From Anaerolineae bacterium (lineage in GTDB: Bacteria; Chloroflexota; Anaerolineae; Aggregatilineales; Phototrophicaceae), in assembly GCA_025454715.1 (NCBI GenBank), contig JALONY010000027.1:1-10960 (forward strand): DNA of 10,960 nt. Direction: 5' to 3'. The notes beneath the pieces were generated by a model. It saw only the letters and a list, made by a program, of their open reading frames with translations. It was not told the origin of the DNA and did no database searches. Below are positions 1 to 8,358 of the stretch, in pieces; position 1 is the first letter of the stretch, and the number at the start of each line of letters is the position of its first letter. The translations under genes were made by a program, and so were the position numbers.

Positions 1-6
1 TAGCGA

Positions 7-43
7 CAAAAAACAGGGCGTCCCGACCGCGGGGCGCCCTGTT
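7..43 (-). terminator. Intrinsic terminator of the TIR-WD40 gene
   Basis: Read on the minus strand, a 13-bp stem with one mismatch (arms at 31-43 and 12-24, six-base loop at 25-30) is followed by a run of T that corresponds to the A tract at 8-13. It lies about 20 bases past the stop codon of the leftward TIR-WD40 gene. On the plus strand the same stem has a G-U pair at the mismatch but no T tract follows, so it is chiefly a leftward terminator. Confidence 0.85.
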
Positions 44-63
44 CGTTTGCCGATGGGCTGGCA

Positions 64-3000
64 CTAGCCCTCGAGGGTCGGGCTGGGGGTCAGGCTGGGC
101 ATCGGGGTTTGGGTTTGGATGGCCAGTGTCGGGCTGGGGGTGTAGGTCGGGAGCACCAGCGCAGCGCGCTCCTCGTTAGAGAGGCTGCGGACGCGCTGCG
201 CCTCGGCCACCGCCAACATCGACGGCACATCCACCAGCCACAGGCGCGCCCCGTCGTTCGACCACGTCAGCAGGCGGGTCGGGTCGGCAATCCATGACGC
301 CCCGCGCAACCCGTTGGGGTGTGGCAATACGATGGTGCGGTAATCTTGAGTGGTGTCCCACACGCGCACGCTCTGCCCCTCGTCCCACGTCAGCACGCGC
401 TGACCGTCGTTGTCCCACGCGGCCTCGCGGATGATGTTGCCCTCGTGGCGCAAAATCACCGCTTGGGCGGTGCGGTCGGGGTTGAGCGTCCACACCCGCG
501 CCTGCCCGTCGATGGCCAGCGAGAGCACCTCGCCCTCGTCCTCGCTCCACGCGGCGCTCAGCACCGACAGCGGGAAGTTTTGCCCCTGCAACACCACCTC
601 GTGCGGCATACTGTAGAGCAACAAGCCGGTCTCGACCTCCCAAATACGGATGGTGGCGTCGGCGCTCCACGTCAGGACGCGCTGCCCATCGGCGCTCAAG
701 GCTGCGCCGCTGACCGCGCCTGCATGGGTCAAGCGCGAGAGTTCTTGGCCGGTGCGAAAATCCCAAATGCGGGCGGTATTGTCGAAGCCCCACGACAGCA
801 AGCGGCTGCCGTCTGCGCTGAACGTCACGCCCGCCACGCTGGCATCGTGTTGCAGGGTGCGGTGGGCTTCCGCGGTCAACGACCAGACCAGCACCTCGGC
901 ACCCGCCCACGTCACGACCGAGTCGGCGTTGGGCGAGATGATGGCGCCGCCCACCAGCCCCGTATGCGGCAAGACCACCCGATTGGCGCCGTCGGCGCGG
1001 ATTGGGTCGAGGCTGTCGATCGTCCATGCCGTGACGCTACTGCCCTCGGCCACGCCCACCCCGCCGACATCCCACGTCACCAACAGGCTGCCGTCCTCGC
1101 TCCATGTCGCGCCCGCGATGCGGCGGGTGTGATAGAGGCGCAACGGCTCTTGGTCGGCTTGGTTGGTCGTCCAGACCAGCGCCTCGCTACTGCCGTCCGT
1201 CCATGACGCGATGCGTGCGCCGGTCGGCGACCACACCACCCCGTCAATCGGGGCGCTGTGCTCGAAGACGGCGGGTTGTTCCAGCAGGTTGGTGATGGGG
1301 TACAGCGATAGGGTGGCATCGCTCCAGACCACGACGCGGGTGCGGAGCGGGTCGAGCAGGGCACCGCTCAGCCGTCCGGTCGCCCCATATAGGCGCGGCT
1401 CACCGCTGGGCCCGACCCGCCAGATGCGCGCCGTGCGGTCGTCGCCCCACGTCAGCACGCGCCGGTTGGCCTCGTCCCAAATCGCGCCGTACACCTCGCC
1501 ATAATGGCGCATCTCGAGGGCGGTGGGCGGGTTTTGCGTCACATCCCACAGCTTGGCGTTATCGCCCGACCATGCCAGCACCCGCTGGCCATCGGAGCTG
1601 ACGATGACGCGCTGCATCGCCGCCTCGCTCAACGATTGGATTGGGGTGGCGGTCGTATCGGTGCGCCACAGCACCACTTGGCCGGTGTTCGTCACGGTCA
1701 CGATGCGGGCGTCGGAGTCGGCGAAGACCGCGCTGTCGAGGCCGCTCTCGTGCGGGTAAGAGGCCAACAACCGCCCATCGTTGGCCGACCACAGGCGGGC
1801 TTGGCCGTCGGCGCTGGCGGTCAAGATGCGCGCTTCGTCGGTGTCGAAAAGGGCGGTGTTGACTTGGTCGTTGTGCGTCAGGGTGTGCAGCGGGGTGCTG
1901 GGGCTATCGATTTGCCAGATGTAAGCGTTGGGGCCTCGCGTCCAGCTCAGCACGCGGGTGTAATCGCGGCTGAAGGTCGCGCCGCGCACGTTGGCGTCAT
2001 GCGGGAAGAGCGCCTTGAGGGTCGGGCGGGCGGGGCGCATGTCCCACACGCGCACGGTGCGGTCACGCCCCCACGTCAGGGTATAGGCGCCGTCGGCGCT
2101 GAAGGCCGCCCCGCTGATGGCGCTGTCGTGGGTCAGGGTGGCCAGTTGTGCGCCGGTCTCGGCGTCCCAGACGATGGCCGATCCGTCTTCCGAGGCGCTC
2201 AGGACGCGCCGCTCGTCGGGGCTGAAGACGGCGGTATTGAGCAAGTCGGGGCTGGGGTGGCGCAACCCGATGCTCTCGGCGGTGCGGATGTTCCAGACCC
2301 GTGCGACGCCCTCGCTGTCCCAGCTCAGCAAGCGTTGCCCGTCCACGCTGAAGACCACCCCGCGCACGAAGGCGGTGCTGGCGTGGTTGAGCGTGGCGAT
2401 TTTGCGGCTGGTGCTGGCGTTCCAGACCGTGATGGTGAAGGCCGAGACGGTCGCCACGCGCTGGCGGTCAACGCTCCACGCCGCGAGGCTGACGGTGCTA
2501 TCGTGCGGGAAATAGGCCACCTCTTGCACCGAGGAGGTCAGGGCGCGGCTGAGCGCCAATTGGCTGTTGGTGTTGTAGATTCCGGCTTCGTAGTTCTCCA
2601 GCGCCTCTAGCGCCAGCAACAGCGCGACTTGTGGGCGGCGCTCGATGATTTGGGCTTGGGCGCGCTCCCCGCGGTACAGCGCTTGGGCTTCGAGCGCCCC
2701 GCGCAGGTTGGCACGGGCGGTGGCCGCGCTGGAGTCGGAGGTGGCGACGGCGGCAATCGCCGTCTGGGCGCTGACCTGCGCCGCCTGTGATTGCGTGACG
2801 GCCAGCACCCCGAGCCCGATGGCCATAATCAAGAAGACCGACAGCAACCCGACCAACTGGCGCAACCTGCCGGTTTGTTGCTTGGCGCGGTCGTCCTCTT
2901 CTTGGCGCAAGGCCACGCTGGCACCGATGTAAATCGAGTGGAGCGAGGTCGGGCGCGGCTCTTGGTTGCGGTTGAATTGCAGCCAGCTCTCGGCGCGGCG

Positions 3001-3549
3001 CAATTCGTCACCGCGCAGCAACAAGCTCTCGTCACGCCCGCCGCCGGGCTTTTCGCTGTTTTGCCACTCGCGGGCGCGCACCAACAGGCGGGTGTGGTAG
3101 TGGGCGTTTTCGGGGTCGCGGTTGACGGTCTGGATCAGGTTGCCGAAGGCTTTTTCGTACTCTTCGGGGGTGCGGCAGAACAGCCAATTGTGGGCGCGCA
3201 CCGCGTCCCAGTTGGCGATGGCACCCTCGCCCCATTTTTGGTCTTTCCAGAAGGCGGCCAGCGCCTCCTCATCGATTTCTTGGTGGATGATGGGGATCAT
3301 GCGCTTGTTGCAACTGCGCGCATAGGTGATTTCGCGGTGGCAAATCTCGGAGCGCAGGTAGTCGGGCGTGACGACCAGCACGATGGCCTGACAACCGTCC
3401 ATCCCCCGGATGATTTCGCGCCACCAGTCGGACGAGAACGGGATGTCTTCCCAGTCCACCCAGACCTCGTGGCTGGCGTCCTTGAGTTGCTGGGCGACCA
3501 TGCGCGTGAAATCGGTGTTGCGGCGCGAGTAGGACAGGAAGATATCCAT
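64..3549 (-). CDS. TIR domain / single-TM / WD40 beta-propeller receptor-like protein
   Basis: A protein of about 1161 residues. Residues 1-140 are a TIR domain: it opens MDIFLSYSRRN, has the DWEDI loop, and keeps a Glu (E73 in SEICHREI) at the position of the catalytic Glu of NAD-cleaving TIR domains. A linker follows with the HTRLLVRAREW and LLLRGDELRRAESWL motifs usual in TIR-WD40 proteins. One hydrophobic helix spans about 232-251. Basic residues precede it and few follow, which suggests TIR inside and the C-terminus outside. An Ala/Gln-rich helical stretch then leads to about 18 WD40-like blades (about 345-1120). The last 29 residues are Thr/Pro/Ser-rich. I chose ATG 3549 because the TIR fold begins there; an in-frame TTG at 3597 would add 16 residues that do not look like part of the domain. 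No NTPase module is seen. Ligand and output are unknown: it could be a defence or stress sensor, or an NADase signalling protein. Confidence 0.9.
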   Translation of the reverse strand: MDIFLSYSRRNTDFTRMVAQQLKDASHEVWVDWEDIPFSSDWWREIIRGMDGCQAIVLVVTPDYLRSEICHREITYARSCNKRMIPIIHQEIDEEALAAFWKDQKWGEGAIANWDAVRAHNWLFCRTPEEYEKAFGNLIQTVNRDPENAHYHTRLLVRAREWQNSEKPGGGRDESLLLRGDELRRAESWLQFNRNQEPRPTSLHSIYIGASVALRQEEDDRAKQQTGRLRQLVGLLSVFLIMAIGLGVLAVTQSQAAQVSAQTAIAAVATSDSSAATARANLRGALEAQALYRGERAQAQIIERRPQVALLLALEALENYEAGIYNTNSQLALSRALTSSVQEVAYFPHDSTVSLAAWSVDRQRVATVSAFTITVWNASTSRKIATLNHASTAFVRGVVFSVDGQRLLSWDSEGVARVWNIRTAESIGLRHPSPDLLNTAVFSPDERRVLSASEDGSAIVWDAETGAQLATLTHDSAISGAAFSADGAYTLTWGRDRTVRVWDMRPARPTLKALFPHDANVRGATFSRDYTRVLSWTRGPNAYIWQIDSPSTPLHTLTHNDQVNTALFDTDEARILTASADGQARLWSANDGRLLASYPHESGLDSAVFADSDARIVTVTNTGQVVLWRTDTTATPIQSLSEAAMQRVIVSSDGQRVLAWSGDNAKLWDVTQNPPTALEMRHYGEVYGAIWDEANRRVLTWGDDRTARIWRVGPSGEPRLYGATGRLSGALLDPLRTRVVVWSDATLSLYPITNLLEQPAVFEHSAPIDGVVWSPTGARIASWTDGSSEALVWTTNQADQEPLRLYHTRRIAGATWSEDGSLLVTWDVGGVGVAEGSSVTAWTIDSLDPIRADGANRVVLPHTGLVGGAIISPNADSVVTWAGAEVLVWSLTAEAHRTLQHDASVAGVTFSADGSRLLSWGFDNTARIWDFRTGQELSRLTHAGAVSGAALSADGQRVLTWSADATIRIWEVETGLLLYSMPHEVVLQGQNFPLSVLSAAWSEDEGEVLSLAIDGQARVWTLNPDRTAQAVILRHEGNIIREAAWDNDGQRVLTWDEGQSVRVWDTTQDYRTIVLPHPNGLRGASWIADPTRLLTWSNDGARLWLVDVPSMLAVAEAQRVRSLSNEERAALVLPTYTPSPTLAIQTQTPMPSLTPSPTLEG

Positions 3550-3703
3550 AGCGGCTCGGGCTTCCCAATGCTCTGGGCCAAATGTCCCAACGGGCAAATC
3601 ATGTCTGCTAGTAATCTAACAGATTTTTCATCAATACGCTTGTAAGAGATGTGCAGCGTTGGGCACGCGCCGTTTGAATCCTGATAGGTACCGTCACAAA
3701 GTG

Positions 3704-3712
3704 TGGTATACT
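3704..3712 (+). promoter_or_regulatory. Extended -10 promoter for RNase J
   Basis: TGG followed by TATACT at 3707-3712 fits the extended -10 pattern TGnTATAAT with one mismatch. No good -35 is present at 16-18 bp spacing, which is common for extended -10 promoters. Transcription would start near 3719 and give a leader of about 195 nt before the ATG at 3915. Confidence 0.55.
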
Positions 3713-3809
3713 GCTTGGCAAGCCCAAACCGTGCGGGGTTTTGACGGCACCACCCACCCCACACCTCCAATCTACGGCCATTCCGTCGGGCAAGGCCACC
3801 GGCCTACCG

Positions 3810-3829
3810 GCGTTTTTGAAGCAAAACGC
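3810..3829 (+). other. Leader hairpin upstream of RNase J
   Basis: A perfect 7-bp stem, GCGTTTT (3810-3816) with AAAACGC (3823-3829), closes a six-base loop. It lies inside the inferred 5' leader of the RNase J mRNA. No T run follows, so it does not look like a classical attenuator. Confidence 0.4.
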
Positions 3830-3865
3830 GCAAGCGCACACAAATTCTCGTATCGGTAGCACCAG

Positions 3866-3914
3866 AAAGGACGACCAACCCACCACATCCGATGTGTGCT
3901 GGGTTGTCCCCCGT
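3866..3914 (+). promoter_or_regulatory. AAAGGA motif and hairpin in the RNase J start region
   Basis: AAAGGA at 3866-3871 matches the ribosome-binding motif of other genes here but lies 43 bases before the ATG, too far for normal use. Between them is a hairpin. Its stem is AACCCA (3877-3882) with TGGGTT (3900-3905), extended inward by CACAT (3884-3888) with ATGTG (3892-3896). When it folds, the effective spacing falls to about 14 bases. A further pairing of GGAC (3869-3872) with GTCC (3906-3909) would hide the motif. No other ribosome-binding site is visible just before ATG 3915. Confidence 0.45.
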
Positions 3915-5783
<1,869 letters not shown>

Positions 5784-5816
5784 GCGCCCTCGCCTCGCCC
5801 TATCCTGACACCCCAC

Positions 5817-5854
5817 GCCCCCGCCGGAACCCTGACCGGCGGGGGCGTTGCGTT
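5817..5854. repeat. 38-bp GC-rich hairpin repeat, copy 1 (probable terminator)
   Basis: A perfect 11-bp stem, GCCCCCGCCGG (5817-5827) with CCGGCGGGGGC (5836-5846), closes an eight-base loop and is followed by GTTGCGTT. It lies between the ends of the convergent RNase J and SDR genes, where a two-way terminator is expected. The tail on the plus strand is only moderately T-rich, with a run of six T further on at 5867-5872. The whole 38 bp recurs without a mismatch at 8309-8346. Confidence 0.75.
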
Positions 5855-5920
5855 ATCTGACCGTAATTTTTTGGGGGTGCGGGCGCTTCATCCTTTGCAC
5901 TGGCCAAGCGAGACCTCGCC

Positions 5921-6787
5921 CTATTCCGCAAACGGGCGACCGGTCAGGTCTTGGCTGATGCGCCAGACCTGCTCGCGGATGTTGGGGTCGCGGGTTTGGG
6001 GTGGGGCAGGCAAAGGGACGCGATCGCCCCAGTACCCGCCGGTTTTGCCGTTCAGCTCCGGCGCGGTGGCGATATACGATACGCGCCGTGCGGCGGTCTC
6101 TGGGCGGGTCAAAAACGGGGCGCTCAGCGCGGTAATCAGGCGTATCCACAGCGGAGAAGGGCCCGAGCGCCGCCCCAAATTGGAGCGAAATACGCCCGGG
6201 TGCACACAATGGGCGCTGATTGCCTTCCCTGCCAAGCGCTCGGCCAATGCGAAGGTGAAATGCAGGTTGCCCAGCTTGCTTTGGGCATAGGCCGCCAACC
6301 CATTATATGGGCGTTTTTCCCATTGGAGGTCGTCGAGCTGCATGGCGGTCTCGAGGCGTGTGCCGACCGTGACGATGCGTGCTGCGGGGGCGGCGTGCAG
6401 TAGCGGCAAGAGTAGGGCGGTCAGCAAAAATGCAGCCAAGTGGTTGACGGCCAGCGACATCTCGACCCCATCGACGCTGACTTGGCGCGTCATGAACGTA
6501 TTGCCCGCGTTGTTGACCAGCACGTCCAGACGGTCGTAGCGCGCTTGAACCTGCGCGGCCAGCCGCCGGATGTCGGCCTGTGAGGACAGGTCGGCCAGCA
6601 TCAGCTCGGGCGGTGCGCCAACCGCGTGCGCGCTCAGTTCGCTTAGGGCGGCCTCGCCCCGTGCACGGTCACGCGAGACCATCATGACCCGAAACCCTTG
6701 GGCACACAAGTGCTGGGCAGTGGCCTTGCCCAAGCCCGAATTGGCACCCGTGACCAGCGCAACGGGCGTGTGTGGGGTCTGTTGCAT
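5921..6787 (-). CDS. Short-chain dehydrogenase/reductase, retinol-dehydrogenase-like
   Basis: A 288-residue classical SDR with a Rossmann fold. The cofactor motif TGANSGLG is at 13-20, the acidic-loop Asp in LADLSS at about 66, NNAG at 92-95, the structural Asn at N115 and the catalytic YAQSK at Y167/K171. SRDRARGE after the second strand suggests NADP(H). The layout matches the retinol-dehydrogenase/WWOX-like group (HPGVFRSNL, spacing to Tyr); the real substrate cannot be told. The catalytic Ser position reads VGT (T143) instead of the usual SS, which may change or weaken activity. The ATG lies three bases after the stop of the tspO-like gene, with GGAG inside the end of that gene, so the two are probably co-transcribed and translationally coupled. 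The gene is the last of the tetR cassette. Confidence 0.88.
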   Translation of the reverse strand: MQQTPHTPVALVTGANSGLGKATAQHLCAQGFRVMMVSRDRARGEAALSELSAHAVGAPPELMLADLSSQADIRRLAAQVQARYDRLDVLVNNAGNTFMTRQVSVDGVEMSLAVNHLAAFLLTALLLPLLHAAPAARIVTVGTRLETAMQLDDLQWEKRPYNGLAAYAQSKLGNLHFTFALAERLAGKAISAHCVHPGVFRSNLGRRSGPSPLWIRLITALSAPFLTRPETAARRVSYIATAPELNGKTGGYWGDRVPLPAPPQTRDPNIREQVWRISQDLTGRPFAE

Positions 6788-6790
6788 GGC

Positions 6791-7588
6791 TCAGGCTCCA
6801 GCTTGCACGCGCCCGTGCAACCCGCGTGATAGGTGTAGCCACGCCGCCACAACCACAATCAAGGCGACCACCACGCAGGCCGTAGACACCAAAAACGAGC
6901 GGTCGAGGTTGTTGATGAAGATGCCGACCAGCGCCCAGACGATGACCGCCGTATAGGTTAAGGCCACCCCGACTTGGCGGGTGTAGGCAATCATCACGCT
7001 GGCGAGGATGGCCGCCACCGCCAACATCCCGACCGCCCAGAGCGCCCCATCGGGGTCACCCCGAAACCCGAACGCATCGAGCGCGGCGGTGGTGTTGGCA
7101 ATCATCGCGACGTTGAGCCACGCAAAAAACACCGTGAACGGGAACAAGATGAGCCCGTGGTCACGGCGCGTCGGGCGCTGGGGTAGCGCGTGAAACACCA
7201 TAAAAACGCGGGTGAGCGCGAACAACATCACCATGAGGATGAACACGGTCACCCCCACCAACAGCGGCTGAAAGCCTGCCGTCCCCTCCTGACCGGCGGC
7301 GCCTGCCGTCAGGTTCCAGAGCGTGGTCAGGCCAGCGTTGAGCGCCACCCACCCCCCGATTTGGCGGTGGATGGGGCGTTGGCGTTGCGAGGGCAACACC
7401 TGATAGACCCCGTAGGCCAATTGTGAGGCGAAAATCACGCCCCAGATGGCGAAGGTCAGGCCGAACGGCAAGAAATAGACCGGCGTCGGGTCAGTGCCTT
7501 GGTCGAGGCTGTTGCCCAGCCAAAAGCTCGAGACGATGTTGGACAGCGCGAGCAAGAGCACAGCGCCTTGACGAAAGGTATCATGCAT
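6791..7588 (-). CDS. TspO-related multi-pass membrane protein
   Basis: A 265-residue integral membrane protein with about eight hydrophobic helices. The segment after the first helix (VYFLPFGLTFAIWGVIF, then YGVYQVLPSQRQRP) resembles the longer 'tryptophan-rich sensory protein' relatives of TspO, which are about 250 residues against about 160 for classical TspO. Classical TspO binds porphyrins and other hydrophobic ligands; whether this branch does is unknown. I chose ATG 7588 (MHDTFRQGAV) because AAAGGA lies 10 bases upstream of it. The frame is open for another 128 codons, but that part overlaps tetR on the same strand and is a low-complexity shadow of it. A 20-bp operator-like palindrome sits 23 bases upstream of the ATG. 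The SDR gene follows after three bases. Family assignment is moderate; membrane character is certain. Confidence 0.78.
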   Translation of the reverse strand: MHDTFRQGAVLLLALSNIVSSFWLGNSLDQGTDPTPVYFLPFGLTFAIWGVIFASQLAYGVYQVLPSQRQRPIHRQIGGWVALNAGLTTLWNLTAGAAGQEGTAGFQPLLVGVTVFILMVMLFALTRVFMVFHALPQRPTRRDHGLILFPFTVFFAWLNVAMIANTTAALDAFGFRGDPDGALWAVGMLAVAAILASVMIAYTRQVGVALTYTAVIVWALVGIFINNLDRSFLVSTACVVVALIVVVAAWLHLSRGLHGRVQAGA

Positions 7589-7611
7589 GAGGGGAGTCCT
7601 TTGGGTAAACC

Positions 7612-7631
7612 AACCAACAAGTGTGTTGGTT
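7612..7631. promoter_or_regulatory. TetR operator-like palindrome upstream of the tspO-like gene
   Basis: AACCAACA, four bases, TGTTGGTT form a perfect 8-bp inverted repeat with a four-base centre, in the 62-bp gap between the tetR stop and the tspO-like ATG. It matches the palindrome in front of tetR in 17 of 20 positions. I see no clear -10/-35 pair around it on the minus strand. Confidence 0.75.
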
Positions 7632-7650
7632 TTTCGGGCAAAAAAGAGCG

Positions 7651-8241
7651 CTAACGCGAGGTTCGGGTCTGGACGCCCGCCAAGAAGATGTCCACCAGCT
7701 CGTGTGCCATCTCGAGGCGCGGGCGTTGTTGGTAGGCCTCGGGCAGTAGGTGCAGCCCTTGGATGAGCGAGAAAATCCCGCCGGCGAGGTTGCCCAAGTC
7801 GCAAGAGCCGATGTCTCCCCGTGCTTGGGCGGCTTGGAGCGCTACCGCGATGGGCTCGATGAGGGCGGCATGGGCGGTGCTGAGCAGGTGGTAGCCTGCG
7901 GTCGAGTCGAGCGATGGGACATCGGAATGCACCAACCGGATCATGTCCATGGGCGGCTGCGACAGCAACCATGCGGCCACGCCGTACAACTGTTGGCGCA
8001 GGTCGGGCGCGCCATGGGCGATGGCGCGGGCGATACCGTCGGCGTGGCGCGCAATTGTGCGATCCATCACCTCGACGAACAACGACGCCTTGCCTTTGGG
8101 CACGTGGTGATAGAGGGAGGCATGGTGAATGCCTACCTCGGCGGCGATGTCTTTAATCGTCACGGCGGCATAGCCGCGCTGTGCGAACAACCGCTCTGCG
8201 ACGTGCAACACGCGCTCACGCGCTTCTGACGGTGTATCCAT
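7651..8241 (-). CDS. TetR/AcrR-family transcriptional regulator
   Basis: A 196-residue one-component regulator. The N-terminal helix-turn-helix is typical of TetR: ARERVLHVAERLFAQRGY, then TIKDIAAEVGIHHASLYHHV (28-47). The C-terminal region (about 60-196) is an all-helical ligand and dimer domain with no recognisable ligand signature. ATG 8241 is preceded by GAGGAGG only three bases away; an in-frame TTG at 8253 overlaps the operator and is less likely. The gene has its own strong promoter with an operator-like palindrome over the expected start site, so it is probably self-repressed. A near-identical palindrome before the next gene suggests it also represses the tspO-like/SDR pair. The inducer is unknown, perhaps a hydrophobic compound handled by those two proteins (inference). 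Confidence 0.93.
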   Translation of the reverse strand: MDTPSEARERVLHVAERLFAQRGYAAVTIKDIAAEVGIHHASLYHHVPKGKASLFVEVMDRTIARHADGIARAIAHGAPDLRQQLYGVAAWLLSQPPMDMIRLVHSDVPSLDSTAGYHLLSTAHAALIEPIAVALQAAQARGDIGSCDLGNLAGGIFSLIQGLHLLPEAYQQRPRLEMAHELVDIFLAGVQTRTSR

Positions 8242-8251
8242 GCGCCTCCTC

Positions 8252-8271
8252 AACCAACAAGACTGTTGGCT
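8252..8271. promoter_or_regulatory. TetR operator-like palindrome at the tetR promoter
   Basis: AACCAACA, AGAC, TGTTGGCT: inverted arms with one mismatch at the outer edge. It lies just downstream of the tetR -10, across the expected transcription start (near 8268), where a bound repressor would block the polymerase. It matches the palindrome at 7612-7631 at 17 of 20 bases. Confidence 0.78.
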
Positions 8272-8274
8272 TTT

Positions 8275-8303
8275 ATCGTATGCGGCATTTGCGCGCTTGT
8301 CAA
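8275..8303 (-). promoter_or_regulatory. Sigma70-type promoter of tetR
   Basis: On the minus strand a perfect TTGACA (complement of 8298-8303) is followed after exactly 17 bp by TACGAT (complement of 8275-8280). This is the best promoter in the window. The -35 lies five bases from the 38-bp hairpin, which would shield it from malic enzyme transcription. Confidence 0.85.
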
Positions 8304-8308
8304 GCAGT

Positions 8309-8346
8309 GCCCCCGCCGGAACCCTGACCGGCGGGGGCGTTGCGTT
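8309..8346. repeat. 38-bp GC-rich hairpin repeat, copy 2 (probable terminator/insulator)
   Basis: Identical to 5817-5854 over all 38 bases; the match stops at both edges. The stem is 8309-8319 with 8328-8338. It lies 12 bases past the malic enzyme stop codon and five bases before the tetR -35. Relative to the leftward malic enzyme gene it is inverted compared with copy 1 and RNase J, and the leftward transcript has no T run after the stem (it continues ACTGCTTGACA). Confidence 0.75.
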
Positions 8347-8358
8347 GACGGGTAAGCG

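Larger units (their letters stand above)
3550..3914. other. Divergent intergenic region between TIR-WD40 and RNase J genes
   Basis: A stretch of 365 bases with no convincing gene. It holds an extended -10 promoter for RNase J, two leader hairpins and a displaced AAAGGA ribosome-binding motif, each listed separately. I could not find a good promoter for the leftward TIR-WD40 gene. The best -10-like hexamer (TAGATT, complement of 3613-3618) has no properly spaced -35. The RNase J reading frame stays open back to a TTG at 3741, but that part would lie inside the leader and codes for nothing recognisable. Confidence 0.7.

Noticed and set aside
250..2520. DNA tandem repeat or CRISPR-like array in the repeated CCACGTCAGCA-type segments
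   Set aside because: These recur because each WD40 blade encodes similar strands (VLTW and neighbours). Spacing follows the blades and copies diverge at synonymous positions.
1504..2610. Long plus-strand open frame of 368 codons opposite the WD40 region
   Set aside because: It is antisense to clear WD40 coding sequence, has low-complexity Ala/Gly/Arg/His content and no domain; GC-rich third positions keep such frames open.
64..3645. Multi-gene defence island around the TIR gene
   Set aside because: The neighbours are RNase J and housekeeping genes on separate transcripts; no nuclease, cyclase, integrase or attachment site is visible, so only a single-gene system could be argued.
3741..3914. 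TTG-started longer form of RNase J
   Set aside because: It has no ribosome-binding site and no family resemblance, and it begins only about 20 bases after the inferred transcription start. ATG 3915 is more plausible.
7589..7972. N-terminal extension of the tspO-like frame to 393 codons
   Set aside because: These 128 codons overlap tetR in another frame of the same strand, are Arg/Pro-rich without helices, and would span the operator and the AAAGGA before ATG 7588.
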